Shown here: positions 8,140-14,997 of the stretch, piece after piece | How the letters are laid out: each line of letters starts with the position of its first letter | Numbering within the stretch: the first letter of the stretch is position 1 | Assembly: GCA_905233765.1 (NCBI GenBank) | Contig: CAJOCU010000017.1 | Span: 1-44,759 of the forward strand | Length of the DNA stretch: 44,759 bases | DNA from: an uncultured Bacteroidaceae bacterium | GTDB lineage: Bacteria > Bacteroidota > Bacteroidia > Bacteroidales > Bacteroidaceae | Direction: 5' to 3' | Notes under the pieces: model-generated | Told to the model about the DNA's origin: nothing | Database searches by the model: none | Seen by the model: the letters and a program-made list of their open reading frames with translations, nothing else | Translations under genes and position numbers: made by a program

Positions 8140-8958
8140 ATGAGACTGAGAAACATCATATACAGCACGCTGCTGCTGACTGCCAGCATGGCGCAAGCAC
8201 AAACAGCTACCGAAGGAAGTGTAGATAAATGGGCGAAATGGGGTTCCAAAGACATCCATAACAGCGGTTGGATTATCCGCCTCAGCTATGTCATCGGCGG
8301 CACCTCTCCCCTGCCCCTTCCAAAAGAGATTCGCAGTATCAACGAATTCAATCCTCTTGGTATTGGATCTTTTGGCGGCTTCAACGTGGGTGCCGACTAT
8401 ACACATATGTTCGGCAAGCGCTGGGGTATTCAGTTTGGTGCCTATCTCTTCCTCGAAGGCTTCCACACGAGTGCCGACGTGAAAAACTATAAGATGGCCA
8501 TCACACAGGGCAACAGCACCATGAGCGGTAACTTCACAGGTACCGACGTCACCAATACCAAGATGGTGGGCGTCACGCTCCCCGTTATGGGCACCTTCCG
8601 CATCTCGCCGCGCTGGAACGTCAGCGCAGGTCCGTTCTTCTCCTTCGTTGGAAAGGGGACTTTCGAGGGCGAAGTGTATGATAACAGCGAAGGCATCGGC
8701 TACCTGCGCGAGGGCGATCCCACAGGACCGAAGATTGAGATTACACGCAAGAACCCCGCCAGCTATGACTTCTCCAGCGACATGAATCATTTCTACTGGG
8801 GCCTGGCTGTCCTCTTCGACTGGAAAGCAGCCAAGCACATCAACGTCTTCGGCGGATTGGATTGGAGTTTCAGCAGCATCTTCCCCAGCGACTTTGAGAC
8901 CATCCCCTTCAAGATGTACCCCATCTACGCCAAGATTGGTGTGGGCTATCGACTCTAA
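8140..8958 (+). CDS. Outer-membrane beta-barrel protein
   Basis: A 272-aa protein with signal peptide (MRLRNIIYSTLLLTASMAQAQ, cleaved near AQA-Q) followed by alternating amphipathic strands such as GFNVGADYTHMFGKRWGIQFGAYLF and a final strand IYAKIGVGYRL. This resembles small OmpA/PorT-like barrels of Bacteroidetes. No catalytic motif is seen. The ATG at 8140 is preferred to the upstream TTG (8134) because it starts the signal peptide directly. It lies between a PCMD lipoprotein and a PCMD-containing secreted protein, so it probably serves the same surface function, for example as an anchor or secretion partner. Confidence 0.75.
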   Translation: MRLRNIIYSTLLLTASMAQAQTATEGSVDKWAKWGSKDIHNSGWIIRLSYVIGGTSPLPLPKEIRSINEFNPLGIGSFGGFNVGADYTHMFGKRWGIQFGAYLFLEGFHTSADVKNYKMAITQGNSTMSGNFTGTDVTNTKMVGVTLPVMGTFRISPRWNVSAGPFFSFVGKGTFEGEVYDNSEGIGYLREGDPTGPKIEITRKNPASYDFSSDMNHFYWGLAVLFDWKAAKHINVFGGLDWSFSSIFPSDFETIPFKMYPIYAKIGVGYRL

Positions 8959-8977
8959 AAATAACAACAAGCAAAAT

Positions 8978-11900
8978 ATGAAACGATTATTTACTCTCTG
9001 CATTTCTGCCGTCCTTTGCATGACGGCCACTGCACAGTTCCAAATTCAGAACCCCGGTTTTGAAGAGTGGGAGAATGAAGGTACAGACCTCATTGAACCG
9101 ACTCACTGGAACTCTTTCAAAACCGCATCTGGCGGCATGAATAACATGGGTGGCCTACAAATCGCCAAAAGCGATGATGTTCACTCTGGTAATGCTAGCG
9201 CCCGCATCTTTGCACGAAACGTGATGTTTGGAATCATTGCTCAAGGCAACCTCACCACTGGCTGCATCAATATGGGCAGCGCAACAGCCACTGATGCCAA
9301 TGGAAACTACAACTTCACAAACGAGGATGACGCCAACTTCCACCAGAAGTTCACGGGTCGCCCCGACGCCATGCGCGTTTGGGTAAAGGCCTCCTGCGCC
9401 TATTCAGCTGGCGCCAGCTGCAACCTGCACACCGCAGGCTATTTCCAGGACCCTGCAGGCAACACCATCACAGCCACGCTCATTGCTAAAGCAAACACCT
9501 CCGAGATTGCCAGCAGTGATGACTGGCAGGAAGTTGTCATCCCCTTTGAGTATGATGTCACGGATGGCACCCGGCCTGCCTATGCCCTCGTTACACTGAC
9601 CACCAGCGGTACGCCAGGGCAAGGGAAAGCAGCAGATCAGATGCTCGTCGATGATGTGGAGTTCCTCTATTACAGTGACTTGAAAGGCATCACCTTCAAC
9701 GGAAAGGAAATCGAAGTGACAGGAACGACTATCACCATCGACGGTACCTATGACGAGACCCTTCTTGAGCTCCGTAGTGGTGTTGGAGCGACCTTCGCAA
9801 CGACCTACATGGAGACATCCAAGACGCTCACAGTGCGTGTCAAAGGCGACAACATCTCTGAAGATCCAACCAACACGCATACATACGTATTGGTCTTCAC
9901 GGGCAAGGAAAATGTAGAACCTGAGCCTGATCCGGAACCAGAGCCAGAACCTGAACCGGCTCTTGACACTTGCATCCTGGCAATGGCTCCCTTCGGTGAT
10001 TTTGAGCAGTGGAAAAATGAATGTGGCACTACATTCCAGCCTGGCAACGGTGACCGCAGGCGTCCTGGCATAGAGCCAGAAGGTTGGAACGGAAGCAGCA
10101 TCACCGTAAGACTTGCATGGTTGAATGAACCGTCAGAAGTCCTTGTGGAGAGGGCTGAAGGTGCTGCTGGCACGCAAAATGCTGTCAAGCTCACCAACAA
10201 GAAAATTCCAACCAACGTGGACACATACATCGTCCCAGGTTTCGTAAGCTATGGTAACAACTGGGCTTGGAGCGGACTAACTAAGGTCAGCAAGTCTGAT
10301 CAAGGTACATACGGCGGCCTCAACTACAGCAAGCGTCCTGATGCTATTCAAGGTATGTTCAAACGTCCTGCAGAAAGCAACGAAGATGCTCATTTCATAG
10401 CATACCTGTGGAAAGGAACGTTCAAGGGCAACGTGGGTGAGTACGGCAATCCTAGCACTGAGCGTGAAGATTTGGATCGCTATGTCATGGGCAAGGCAAC
10501 CCCTACAGGCGGCGATGGTCAGCTGATTGCTTCGTGTGACTATACGTTCCTGAGTACCAAGGACAACGACTGGGAGACCATCACAGCGCCGCTCGCCTAT
10601 GTTGAAGGTCAGGAAGAGGCCGTACCGGAGAAGATGAACATCATCATCTCAAGTGGTGACTATTGGTCGCGCGCTGCTAAGGCCGGCAACGTCCTAGAAG
10701 CTGACGAGATTGCATTCGTGTTCTATTCCAGCCTGACATCAGCCACTTATGACGGCAAAGAAATCACCTTCGACAAGGACAACCATGCCACAATGGATGT
10801 TCCCTACTCGACGGAGAAGGAACTGGTGGTGACCAGCAACGGGCGTTCCGCTACCATCGAAAACAGATACGACAATATCACACGCCAACTCATCATCACC
10901 ATCAAGGGTGGTAATTTCGACGAGAATCCCGAGAATGTACATATCTACACGGTGCAGTTCCCCTTCTACTCCGACCTCTCGAAAGCAACGTACAAGGGAA
11001 CTGACATCACCTTTGACGAGAACAACCACGCAGTCATCGACGACAACTACGAAGAAACACAGCTCCTGCTCACCGCTCGCGATGCTGCTGCCACCATCGA
11101 GAAGAGCTACAATTCCACCACACGCATCCTGACCATCACGGTCAAGGGCGCCAACTACGCAACCGACAATACAAACGTACACACCTATACGATGGAATTC
11201 CTACCGCAGGAGAAGATTGCCCGCGAGCGTTCGTACACCGATCTTATCCAAGTGAAGGTGAATGAAGGCGAAGGCGAGCTGCAGAACGCAACCATCACCC
11301 TGCAGGAATGGAACACTGGCAAGACAACGCTCGTCATGAAAAACTTTAAGATGGGCAACGCCAGCAATCCCATGTATGTGGGCTCCATCGTTGTGAACGA
11401 CCTCACGCTGGAGAGCGACGGCACCTTCCAGGCTTCACGCACCATCACCATCCAGCCTGGCGACGATCCCACCGATAAACAGTGGTTAGGACCCGCCCTG
11501 GGTGAGGTTCCTGTGGAAATCAGCGGCAAGGAGCTCACAGGCCGCAGCGAACCCGACTCGTTGCACGTACACATCCTTATCGACCTGAAAGACCGCATGG
11601 GCCAAGACATCGACGTGCTCTTCGGCAAATCGCTCATCGATGCTCAGGAGCAAGGCGGTGGCGACGACCCCATACATGGTCCCGGTAAGATTACGCTGCC
11701 CGACCATCAGGACTATGTCGACAATCTCACCGTGACGGTCAATGGTGAGCAAACCCTTCCACAGATGACGACGATTTCTATTGATTTCCATAAGAACAAC
11801 AATACTCTGGACTTAATCCTTAAGGATTTCAAGTTGCAGGATACGGGTGTCGGCACCATCAATGTGAAAGGAATCGGTTATACCCTGAAGAACGGTGTTG

Positions 11901-12709
11901 CCTATGCTACTTTCAACAAGAACGTCATCGTAGCTATTGAAACTGGCAGCGATCCTAACGAATTCTGGATGGGAGAGATGCTCGGCGAGATTCCTATCAA
12001 ATTGGCAGGTAAGGCCGGCACAGAGAAACTGTACTGCACTATTGACATCAATATGGAGGGCATAGGTGTCATCCACGTAGATTTCGGTACTGACGCTGAC
12101 TGGCCCAAGGTTGACGGCGGTGATAGTGGCGATGACGATCCCGAAGAGAATACGATTCTGCAAGACCGTATCTACAGAGATATCGTTGAGGTTACCGTCA
12201 ACGGCTACAGCAGCCGTCCTGAAGAGACAGAAGTACACATGACCGTCAACGACAACGGCACGGTAGCTTTCAGCCTCAAGAACTTCCACCTGATTACCAG
12301 TGACGGCGAAGATATGCCCGTTGGCAATGTCAATATCAAAGACATAGAACCCGTAGAGGTGAAGGACAAGGATTACTATATGTTCCAAAGCGAACAGAAT
12401 GTCTTCATCTCCAATGGCGACGATCCCAACGAGGTATGGTATGGTCCATATATCAGTCCAATTCCCACGATGCTGTCTGGTAAGATTGCCGCTAGCAAGT
12501 TCTATTGTAACATCAGCATCTTTATCGCCAGCACCATGCAGAATGTACGCGTCATTTTCGGTGAGAACTTCACGGATGGCATAGACGTGGTTCAAGATTC
12601 AAGATCCAAGATTCAAGATTCCTGCATCTACAACCTCGCTGGCCAGCGCTTAAACAAACTGCAGAAGGGCGTGAACATCGTGAACGGTCAGAGAATCCTT
12701 GTGAAGTAA
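8978..12709 (+). CDS. Secreted multidomain protein: two PCMD-like domains, three repeat modules, three calycin-like domains, sorting tail
   Basis: This 1243-aa protein has a signal peptide (1-20, cleaved near TATA-Q). Regions: PCMD-like domain 1 (about 21-225, opening NPGFEEW); a module of about 80 aa (229-310, FNGKEIEV); a Pro-Glu/Asp-Pro linker (about 313-327); PCMD-like domain 2 (about 331-582); two more copies of the same module (about 582-660 and 662-742, YDGKEITF and YKGTDITF); three calycin-like barrels (about 747-885, 905-1043, 1058-1200), each with a GDDP/GSDP-x(4)-W signature; and a Prevotella-type tail ending KGVNIVNGQRILVK. The tail is preceded by V-Q-D-S-R-S-K-I-Q-D-S, encoded by a perfect 7-bp array. 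The ATG at 8978 begins the signal peptide. It is the last gene of the operon. Confidence 0.78.
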   Translation: MKRLFTLCISAVLCMTATAQFQIQNPGFEEWENEGTDLIEPTHWNSFKTASGGMNNMGGLQIAKSDDVHSGNASARIFARNVMFGIIAQGNLTTGCINMGSATATDANGNYNFTNEDDANFHQKFTGRPDAMRVWVKASCAYSAGASCNLHTAGYFQDPAGNTITATLIAKANTSEIASSDDWQEVVIPFEYDVTDGTRPAYALVTLTTSGTPGQGKAADQMLVDDVEFLYYSDLKGITFNGKEIEVTGTTITIDGTYDETLLELRSGVGATFATTYMETSKTLTVRVKGDNISEDPTNTHTYVLVFTGKENVEPEPDPEPEPEPEPALDTCILAMAPFGDFEQWKNECGTTFQPGNGDRRRPGIEPEGWNGSSITVRLAWLNEPSEVLVERAEGAAGTQNAVKLTNKKIPTNVDTYIVPGFVSYGNNWAWSGLTKVSKSDQGTYGGLNYSKRPDAIQGMFKRPAESNEDAHFIAYLWKGTFKGNVGEYGNPSTEREDLDRYVMGKATPTGGDGQLIASCDYTFLSTKDNDWETITAPLAYVEGQEEAVPEKMNIIISSGDYWSRAAKAGNVLEADEIAFVFYSSLTSATYDGKEITFDKDNHATMDVPYSTEKELVVTSNGRSATIENRYDNITRQLIITIKGGNFDENPENVHIYTVQFPFYSDLSKATYKGTDITFDENNHAVIDDNYEETQLLLTARDAAATIEKSYNSTTRILTITVKGANYATDNTNVHTYTMEFLPQEKIARERSYTDLIQVKVNEGEGELQNATITLQEWNTGKTTLVMKNFKMGNASNPMYVGSIVVNDLTLESDGTFQASRTITIQPGDDPTDKQWLGPALGEVPVEISGKELTGRSEPDSLHVHILIDLKDRMGQDIDVLFGKSLIDAQEQGGGDDPIHGPGKITLPDHQDYVDNLTVTVNGEQTLPQMTTISIDFHKNNNTLDLILKDFKLQDTGVGTINVKGIGYTLKNGVAYATFNKNVIVAIETGSDPNEFWMGEMLGEIPIKLAGKAGTEKLYCTIDINMEGIGVIHVDFGTDADWPKVDGGDSGDDDPEENTILQDRIYRDIVEVTVNGYSSRPEETEVHMTVNDNGTVAFSLKNFHLITSDGEDMPVGNVNIKDIEPVEVKDKDYYMFQSEQNVFISNGDDPNEVWYGPYISPIPTMLSGKIAASKFYCNISIFIASTMQNVRVIFGENFTDGIDVVQDSRSKIQDSCIYNLAGQRLNKLQKGVNIVNGQRILVK
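9917..9957. repeat. Pro-Glu linker hexamer repeat in the 1243-aa protein gene
   Basis: Repeats of roughly CCGGAA/CCAGAG encode E-P-E-P-D-P-E-P. Length variation by slippage is plausible. Confidence 0.55.
12593..12620. repeat. Perfect 7-bp tandem array (4 units) inside a coding sequence
   Basis: Unit CAAGATT occurs four times without interruption; only the last base of the second unit differs (C). It encodes V-Q-D-S-R-S-K-I-Q-D-S just before the C-terminal sorting motif. The related TTCAAGATT occurs twice at 51-80. Confidence 0.85.
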
Positions 12710-12719
12710 GCATCACGTT

Positions 12720-12756
12720 CTTGTTCTAAGCGCCTGAGAAGGCCGCTTAGAACAAG
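12720..12756. terminator. Bidirectional terminator between the 1243-aa gene and the NSS transporter gene
   Basis: A 13-bp perfect stem (12720-12732/12744-12756, CTTGTTCTAAGCG and complement). CCT/AGG can extend it inward. The convergent transporter stop codon lies in the right arm. Confidence 0.8.
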
Positions 12757-14108
12757 AGTTCATTGATGAAGATGGCCGTAATGGCCAATGGGGCAACCCA
12801 ACGAATTAAGAAGAAGAAACTCACGAACAGCCACCGCGGAAATCGCAATGTATGGTTGTTCGTGAATTCTTTTATGACCAGCTTCTTTGGCAAATACCAA
12901 CCCACGAAGATGCTCAGCAGGACGCCGCCCATCGGCATAATAATCTTTGCGGAGATAAAATCGAAGAAATCAAAGAAAGTCATTCCGAACAAGAAGCGCA
13001 CCTCCTTCAGCGGTCCAAAGCTCAAGGCACACAGCGTGCCCAGTGCAATACAGGATAACGTCACCACACTTGTTGCCGCACGACGTTGGAGACCGGCGCG
13101 TTCTATCAGGAACGCCGTGACAGGCTCATGCAGACTCATCATACTCGTCAGCGCCGCCAACAATAGCAATAAATAGAACATCACCGCAAACACCCATCCC
13201 AGCAGGGGGGCATGGGCGAAAGCCATTTGAAACACCGAGGGGAGTGTAATAAACACCAGCCCTGGACCAGCATCAGGCGCCACCTCCTGCACCGAGAACA
13301 CTGCAGGGAAGATGATGAAGCCACTCATCACAGCCACCGTAGTATCAATCAGGGCCACGCTGCCCGCCGTTTTCATCAGCTTGGCATCGTCGGTGAAGTA
13401 GCTGGCATAGGTACACAAACAACCCATGCCAACGCTCAACGAGAAGAACGCCTGACCCATCGCACTCAGCAGCACACCACCATTCAATTTCGTAAAGTCT
13501 GGCCTCAGCAGGAACCGTAGCCCTTCACCTGTACCAGGCATCGCAAAAGACCCCACCACCAACACCGCGATAATCAGCAGCAGGAACGGCATCATCAGCT
13601 TCGAGTACCGCTCGATACCGCCTTGCACTCCACGCATGATTACCCAGTGTGACATCAACAACACCGCAGCCATCATCACCACTGGCATCCACGCACTCTG
13701 CGTAAACGATGTAAAGTAGGCCGCAGAGTCCGTCATCGTGGTCACGCGTCCCAATACGGCCGAGATGAGGTACTGCAATGTCCAACCCGCCACCACACTA
13801 TAATAGCTCAATATGAACCAGGCCGCAAATACGCCGATGGCGCCTTGCAGCCACCATCCCGTGCCGGGTGACAGCGAGCGATAAGCATCCACCTGATTCT
13901 TGTGCGTCTTGCGCCCCACAATAAATTCCGCGGTCATCAATGGAACGCCCAACAGAAGCACACACATTATATAAATAAGAATAAATGCAGCACCGCCGTT
14001 GGCGCCCACTTCCGTGGGGAAGCGCCATACATTACCCAGTCCCACTGCCGAACCAGCTGATACCAGGATGATACCCAATTTACTACCAAAAGTCGCTCTT
14101 TTTTCCAT
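12747..14108 (-). CDS. Sodium-dependent transporter, NSS (neurotransmitter:sodium symporter) family
   Basis: A 453-aa inner-membrane protein with 11-12 hydrophobic helices. Helix 1 carries the family signature S-A-G-S-A-V-G-L-G-N-V-W-R-F-P (about 17-31), whose unwound part forms the sodium and substrate sites in LeuT-type transporters. The conserved GVPL and Ala-Gly-rich helix 6/7 regions are also present. Bacterial members usually import amino acids with Na+; the substrate cannot be read from the sequence. The ATG at 14106-14108 matches the family start MEKR. It is monocistronic and divergent from the VanZ-like gene. Confidence 0.9.
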   Translation of the reverse strand: MEKRATFGSKLGIILVSAGSAVGLGNVWRFPTEVGANGGAAFILIYIMCVLLLGVPLMTAEFIVGRKTHKNQVDAYRSLSPGTGWWLQGAIGVFAAWFILSYYSVVAGWTLQYLISAVLGRVTTMTDSAAYFTSFTQSAWMPVVMMAAVLLMSHWVIMRGVQGGIERYSKLMMPFLLLIIAVLVVGSFAMPGTGEGLRFLLRPDFTKLNGGVLLSAMGQAFFSLSVGMGCLCTYASYFTDDAKLMKTAGSVALIDTTVAVMSGFIIFPAVFSVQEVAPDAGPGLVFITLPSVFQMAFAHAPLLGWVFAVMFYLLLLLAALTSMMSLHEPVTAFLIERAGLQRRAATSVVTLSCIALGTLCALSFGPLKEVRFLFGMTFFDFFDFISAKIIMPMGGVLLSIFVGWYLPKKLVIKEFTNNHTLRFPRWLFVSFFFLIRWVAPLAITAIFINELLF

Positions 14109-14115
14109 TTTCGCG

Positions 14116-14124
14116 GCAAAAGTA
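14116..14124 (-). promoter_or_regulatory. Promoter -7 box of the NSS transporter
   Basis: Minus-strand TACTTTTGC ends 8 bp from the ATG, so the leader is very short or transcription starts close to the start codon. Confidence 0.55.
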
Positions 14125-14137
14125 CGAATAAATGTTG

Positions 14138-14145
14138 TACTTTTG
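14138..14145 (+). promoter_or_regulatory. Promoter -7 box of the VanZ-like gene
   Basis: Forward TACTTTTG lies only 13 bp from the opposing -7 box. The two promoters must overlap, so expression of the two genes may be mutually exclusive. Confidence 0.55.
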
Positions 14146-14173
14146 TCATAAATTATGCATTAAAGCACTCCGG

Positions 14174-14590
14174 ATGTCTACAAATTGTTTCAACCGCTAT
14201 CCCCAGAGTCTGCTCACAGCCCTTGTCGTCAGCGCCCTTTCCTTGTTGCCCATCGGGCGTATCGAGATAGCCGAGGACGTGCCCTTTGCAGATAAATGGA
14301 CCCATATGGTCATGTACGGCTGCTTCACCATCGTTATCTGGATGGAATATCTACGTCAGCACCATAGCCTCCAGCCGCTGCGTCTCTTCCTCTATGCATT
14401 CCTCGCACCTATTGCATTTAGTGCTCTCATGGAACTGCTGCAAGCCTACGCCACCACCTACCGCAGCGGAGAATGGCTTGATCTTGCTGCCAACAGCGTC
14501 GGCGTCTGCCTTGGCACAATCCTTGGGTACCTCCTGCACATTTTCCGGCATCAAAAAACAAGACCCACTCGCGAAGAGCAGGTCATGTAA
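14174..14590 (+). CDS. VanZ-like membrane protein
   Basis: A 138-aa protein with four predicted membrane helices and the VanZ-like pattern F-A-D-K-W-T-H, then M-E-L-L-Q (about 97-101) and E-W-L-D-L-A-A-N-S-V-G near residues 112-122. The family is named after the teicoplanin-resistance protein VanZ, but most members have no known role, and resistance should not be assumed. The ATG at 14174 follows the promoter; an earlier in-frame TTG (14132) is inside it. The stop lies 4 bp from the 3' end of the convergent tRNA-Pro gene. Confidence 0.8.
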   Translation: MSTNCFNRYPQSLLTALVVSALSLLPIGRIEIAEDVPFADKWTHMVMYGCFTIVIWMEYLRQHHSLQPLRLFLYAFLAPIAFSALMELLQAYATTYRSGEWLDLAANSVGVCLGTILGYLLHIFRHQKTRPTREEQVM

Positions 14591-14594
14591 AAGG

Positions 14595-14667
14595 TCGGAA
14601 AGAGGCGACTCGAACGCCCGACCCCTACGTCCCGAACGTAGTGCGCTACCAACTGCGCTACTTTCCG
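14595..14667 (-). tRNA. tRNA-Pro (CGG)
   Basis: A complete 73-nt cloverleaf: acceptor CGGAAAG/CTTTCCG, D stem GCGC/GCGC, anticodon stem CTACG/CGTAG with loop TTCGGGA (anticodon CGG, G37), T loop TTCGAGT. CCA is not fully encoded. No terminator separates it from the convergent VanZ-like gene. Confidence 0.95.
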
Positions 14668-14693
14668 AATGCGCGCGAGCACCATTTTACTCG

Positions 14694-14711
14694 TTTGCGG
14701 GTGCAAAGGTA
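14694..14711 (-). promoter_or_regulatory. Promoter of tRNA-Pro
   Basis: Minus-strand TACCTTTGCACCCGCAAA. The same 18 bases occur in the opposite orientation at 14808-14825 before tRNA-Phe. Confidence 0.75.
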
Positions 14712-14718
14712 AGGATAA

Positions 14719-14753
14719 AAAGTGAGAAAAGAAAAGTGAAACGTGAAAAATTA
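14719..14753. repeat. 7-bp tandem array (about 5 units) between the tRNA promoters
   Basis: Heptamers AAAGTGA, GAAAAGA, AAAGTGA, AACGTGA and AAAATTA in succession. The unit class (GTGAA) is shared with the array at 22971-23006. Confidence 0.6.
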
Positions 14754-14784
14754 TGGGAACAAAGCCATTTTTTTGCGAAAAGCC

Positions 14785-14825
14785 TTGCAGAATTCACAGA
14801 AAACCCATACCTTTGCACCCGCAAA
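14785..14825 (+). promoter_or_regulatory. Promoter of tRNA-Phe
   Basis: TTG (14785-14787), 20 bp, then TACCTTTGC (14808-14816), an ideal Bacteroidetes promoter. The -7 box and start region are identical to those of tRNA-Pro. Confidence 0.8.
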
Positions 14826-14869
14826 TCCAAAGGATGGCCCTTCTAAGGCACTTTGGTAACACAAAAGAT

Positions 14870-14942
14870 GGTGTCATAGCTCAGTTGGTAGAGCAAAGGA
14901 CTGAAAATCCTTGTGTCCCCGGTTCGATTCCTGGTGACACCA
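14870..14942 (+). tRNA. tRNA-Phe (GAA)
   Basis: A complete 73-nt cloverleaf: acceptor GGTGTCA/TGACACC, D stem GCTC/GAGC, anticodon stem AAGGA/TCCTT with loop CTGAAAA (anticodon GAA), T loop TTCGATT. The T stem CCCGG/CCTGG contains one C-U mismatch (positions 51/63). CCA is not encoded. Its last 12 nt are also the left end of a 30-bp downstream inverted repeat. Confidence 0.95.
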
Positions 14943-14995
14943 CAAAGAAGCCCTGGTTGAGACATTCAACCAGGGCTTCTTTGTGGTGTCACCAG
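14931..14995. terminator. 30-bp perfect hairpin overlapping the tRNA-Phe 3' end
   Basis: Arms 14931-14960 and 14966-14995 are perfectly complementary with a 5-nt loop (GACAT). The core AAGAAGCCCTGGTTGA arm is a normal bidirectional terminator between tRNA-Phe and the convergent protease gene. Unusually, the pairing continues through the acceptor and T-arm 3' strands of the tRNA. Confidence 0.75.
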
Positions 14996-14997
14996 CA

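Noticed and set aside
8023..9030. Long antisense open frame (335 codons) opposite the outer-membrane gene
   Set aside because: It lies opposite two clear genes and its protein is low in conserved motifs; it follows from their codon bias.
14286..14846. Open frame of 186 codons over vanZ and tRNA-Pro
   Set aside because: It reads through a complete tRNA gene and the VanZ-like gene in another frame, so it is not a gene.
14595..14995. Genomic-island attachment site at the tRNA genes
   Set aside because: No integrase and no direct copy of a tRNA 3' end were found in the window; the only copy is the adjacent inverted one, better explained as a hairpin.
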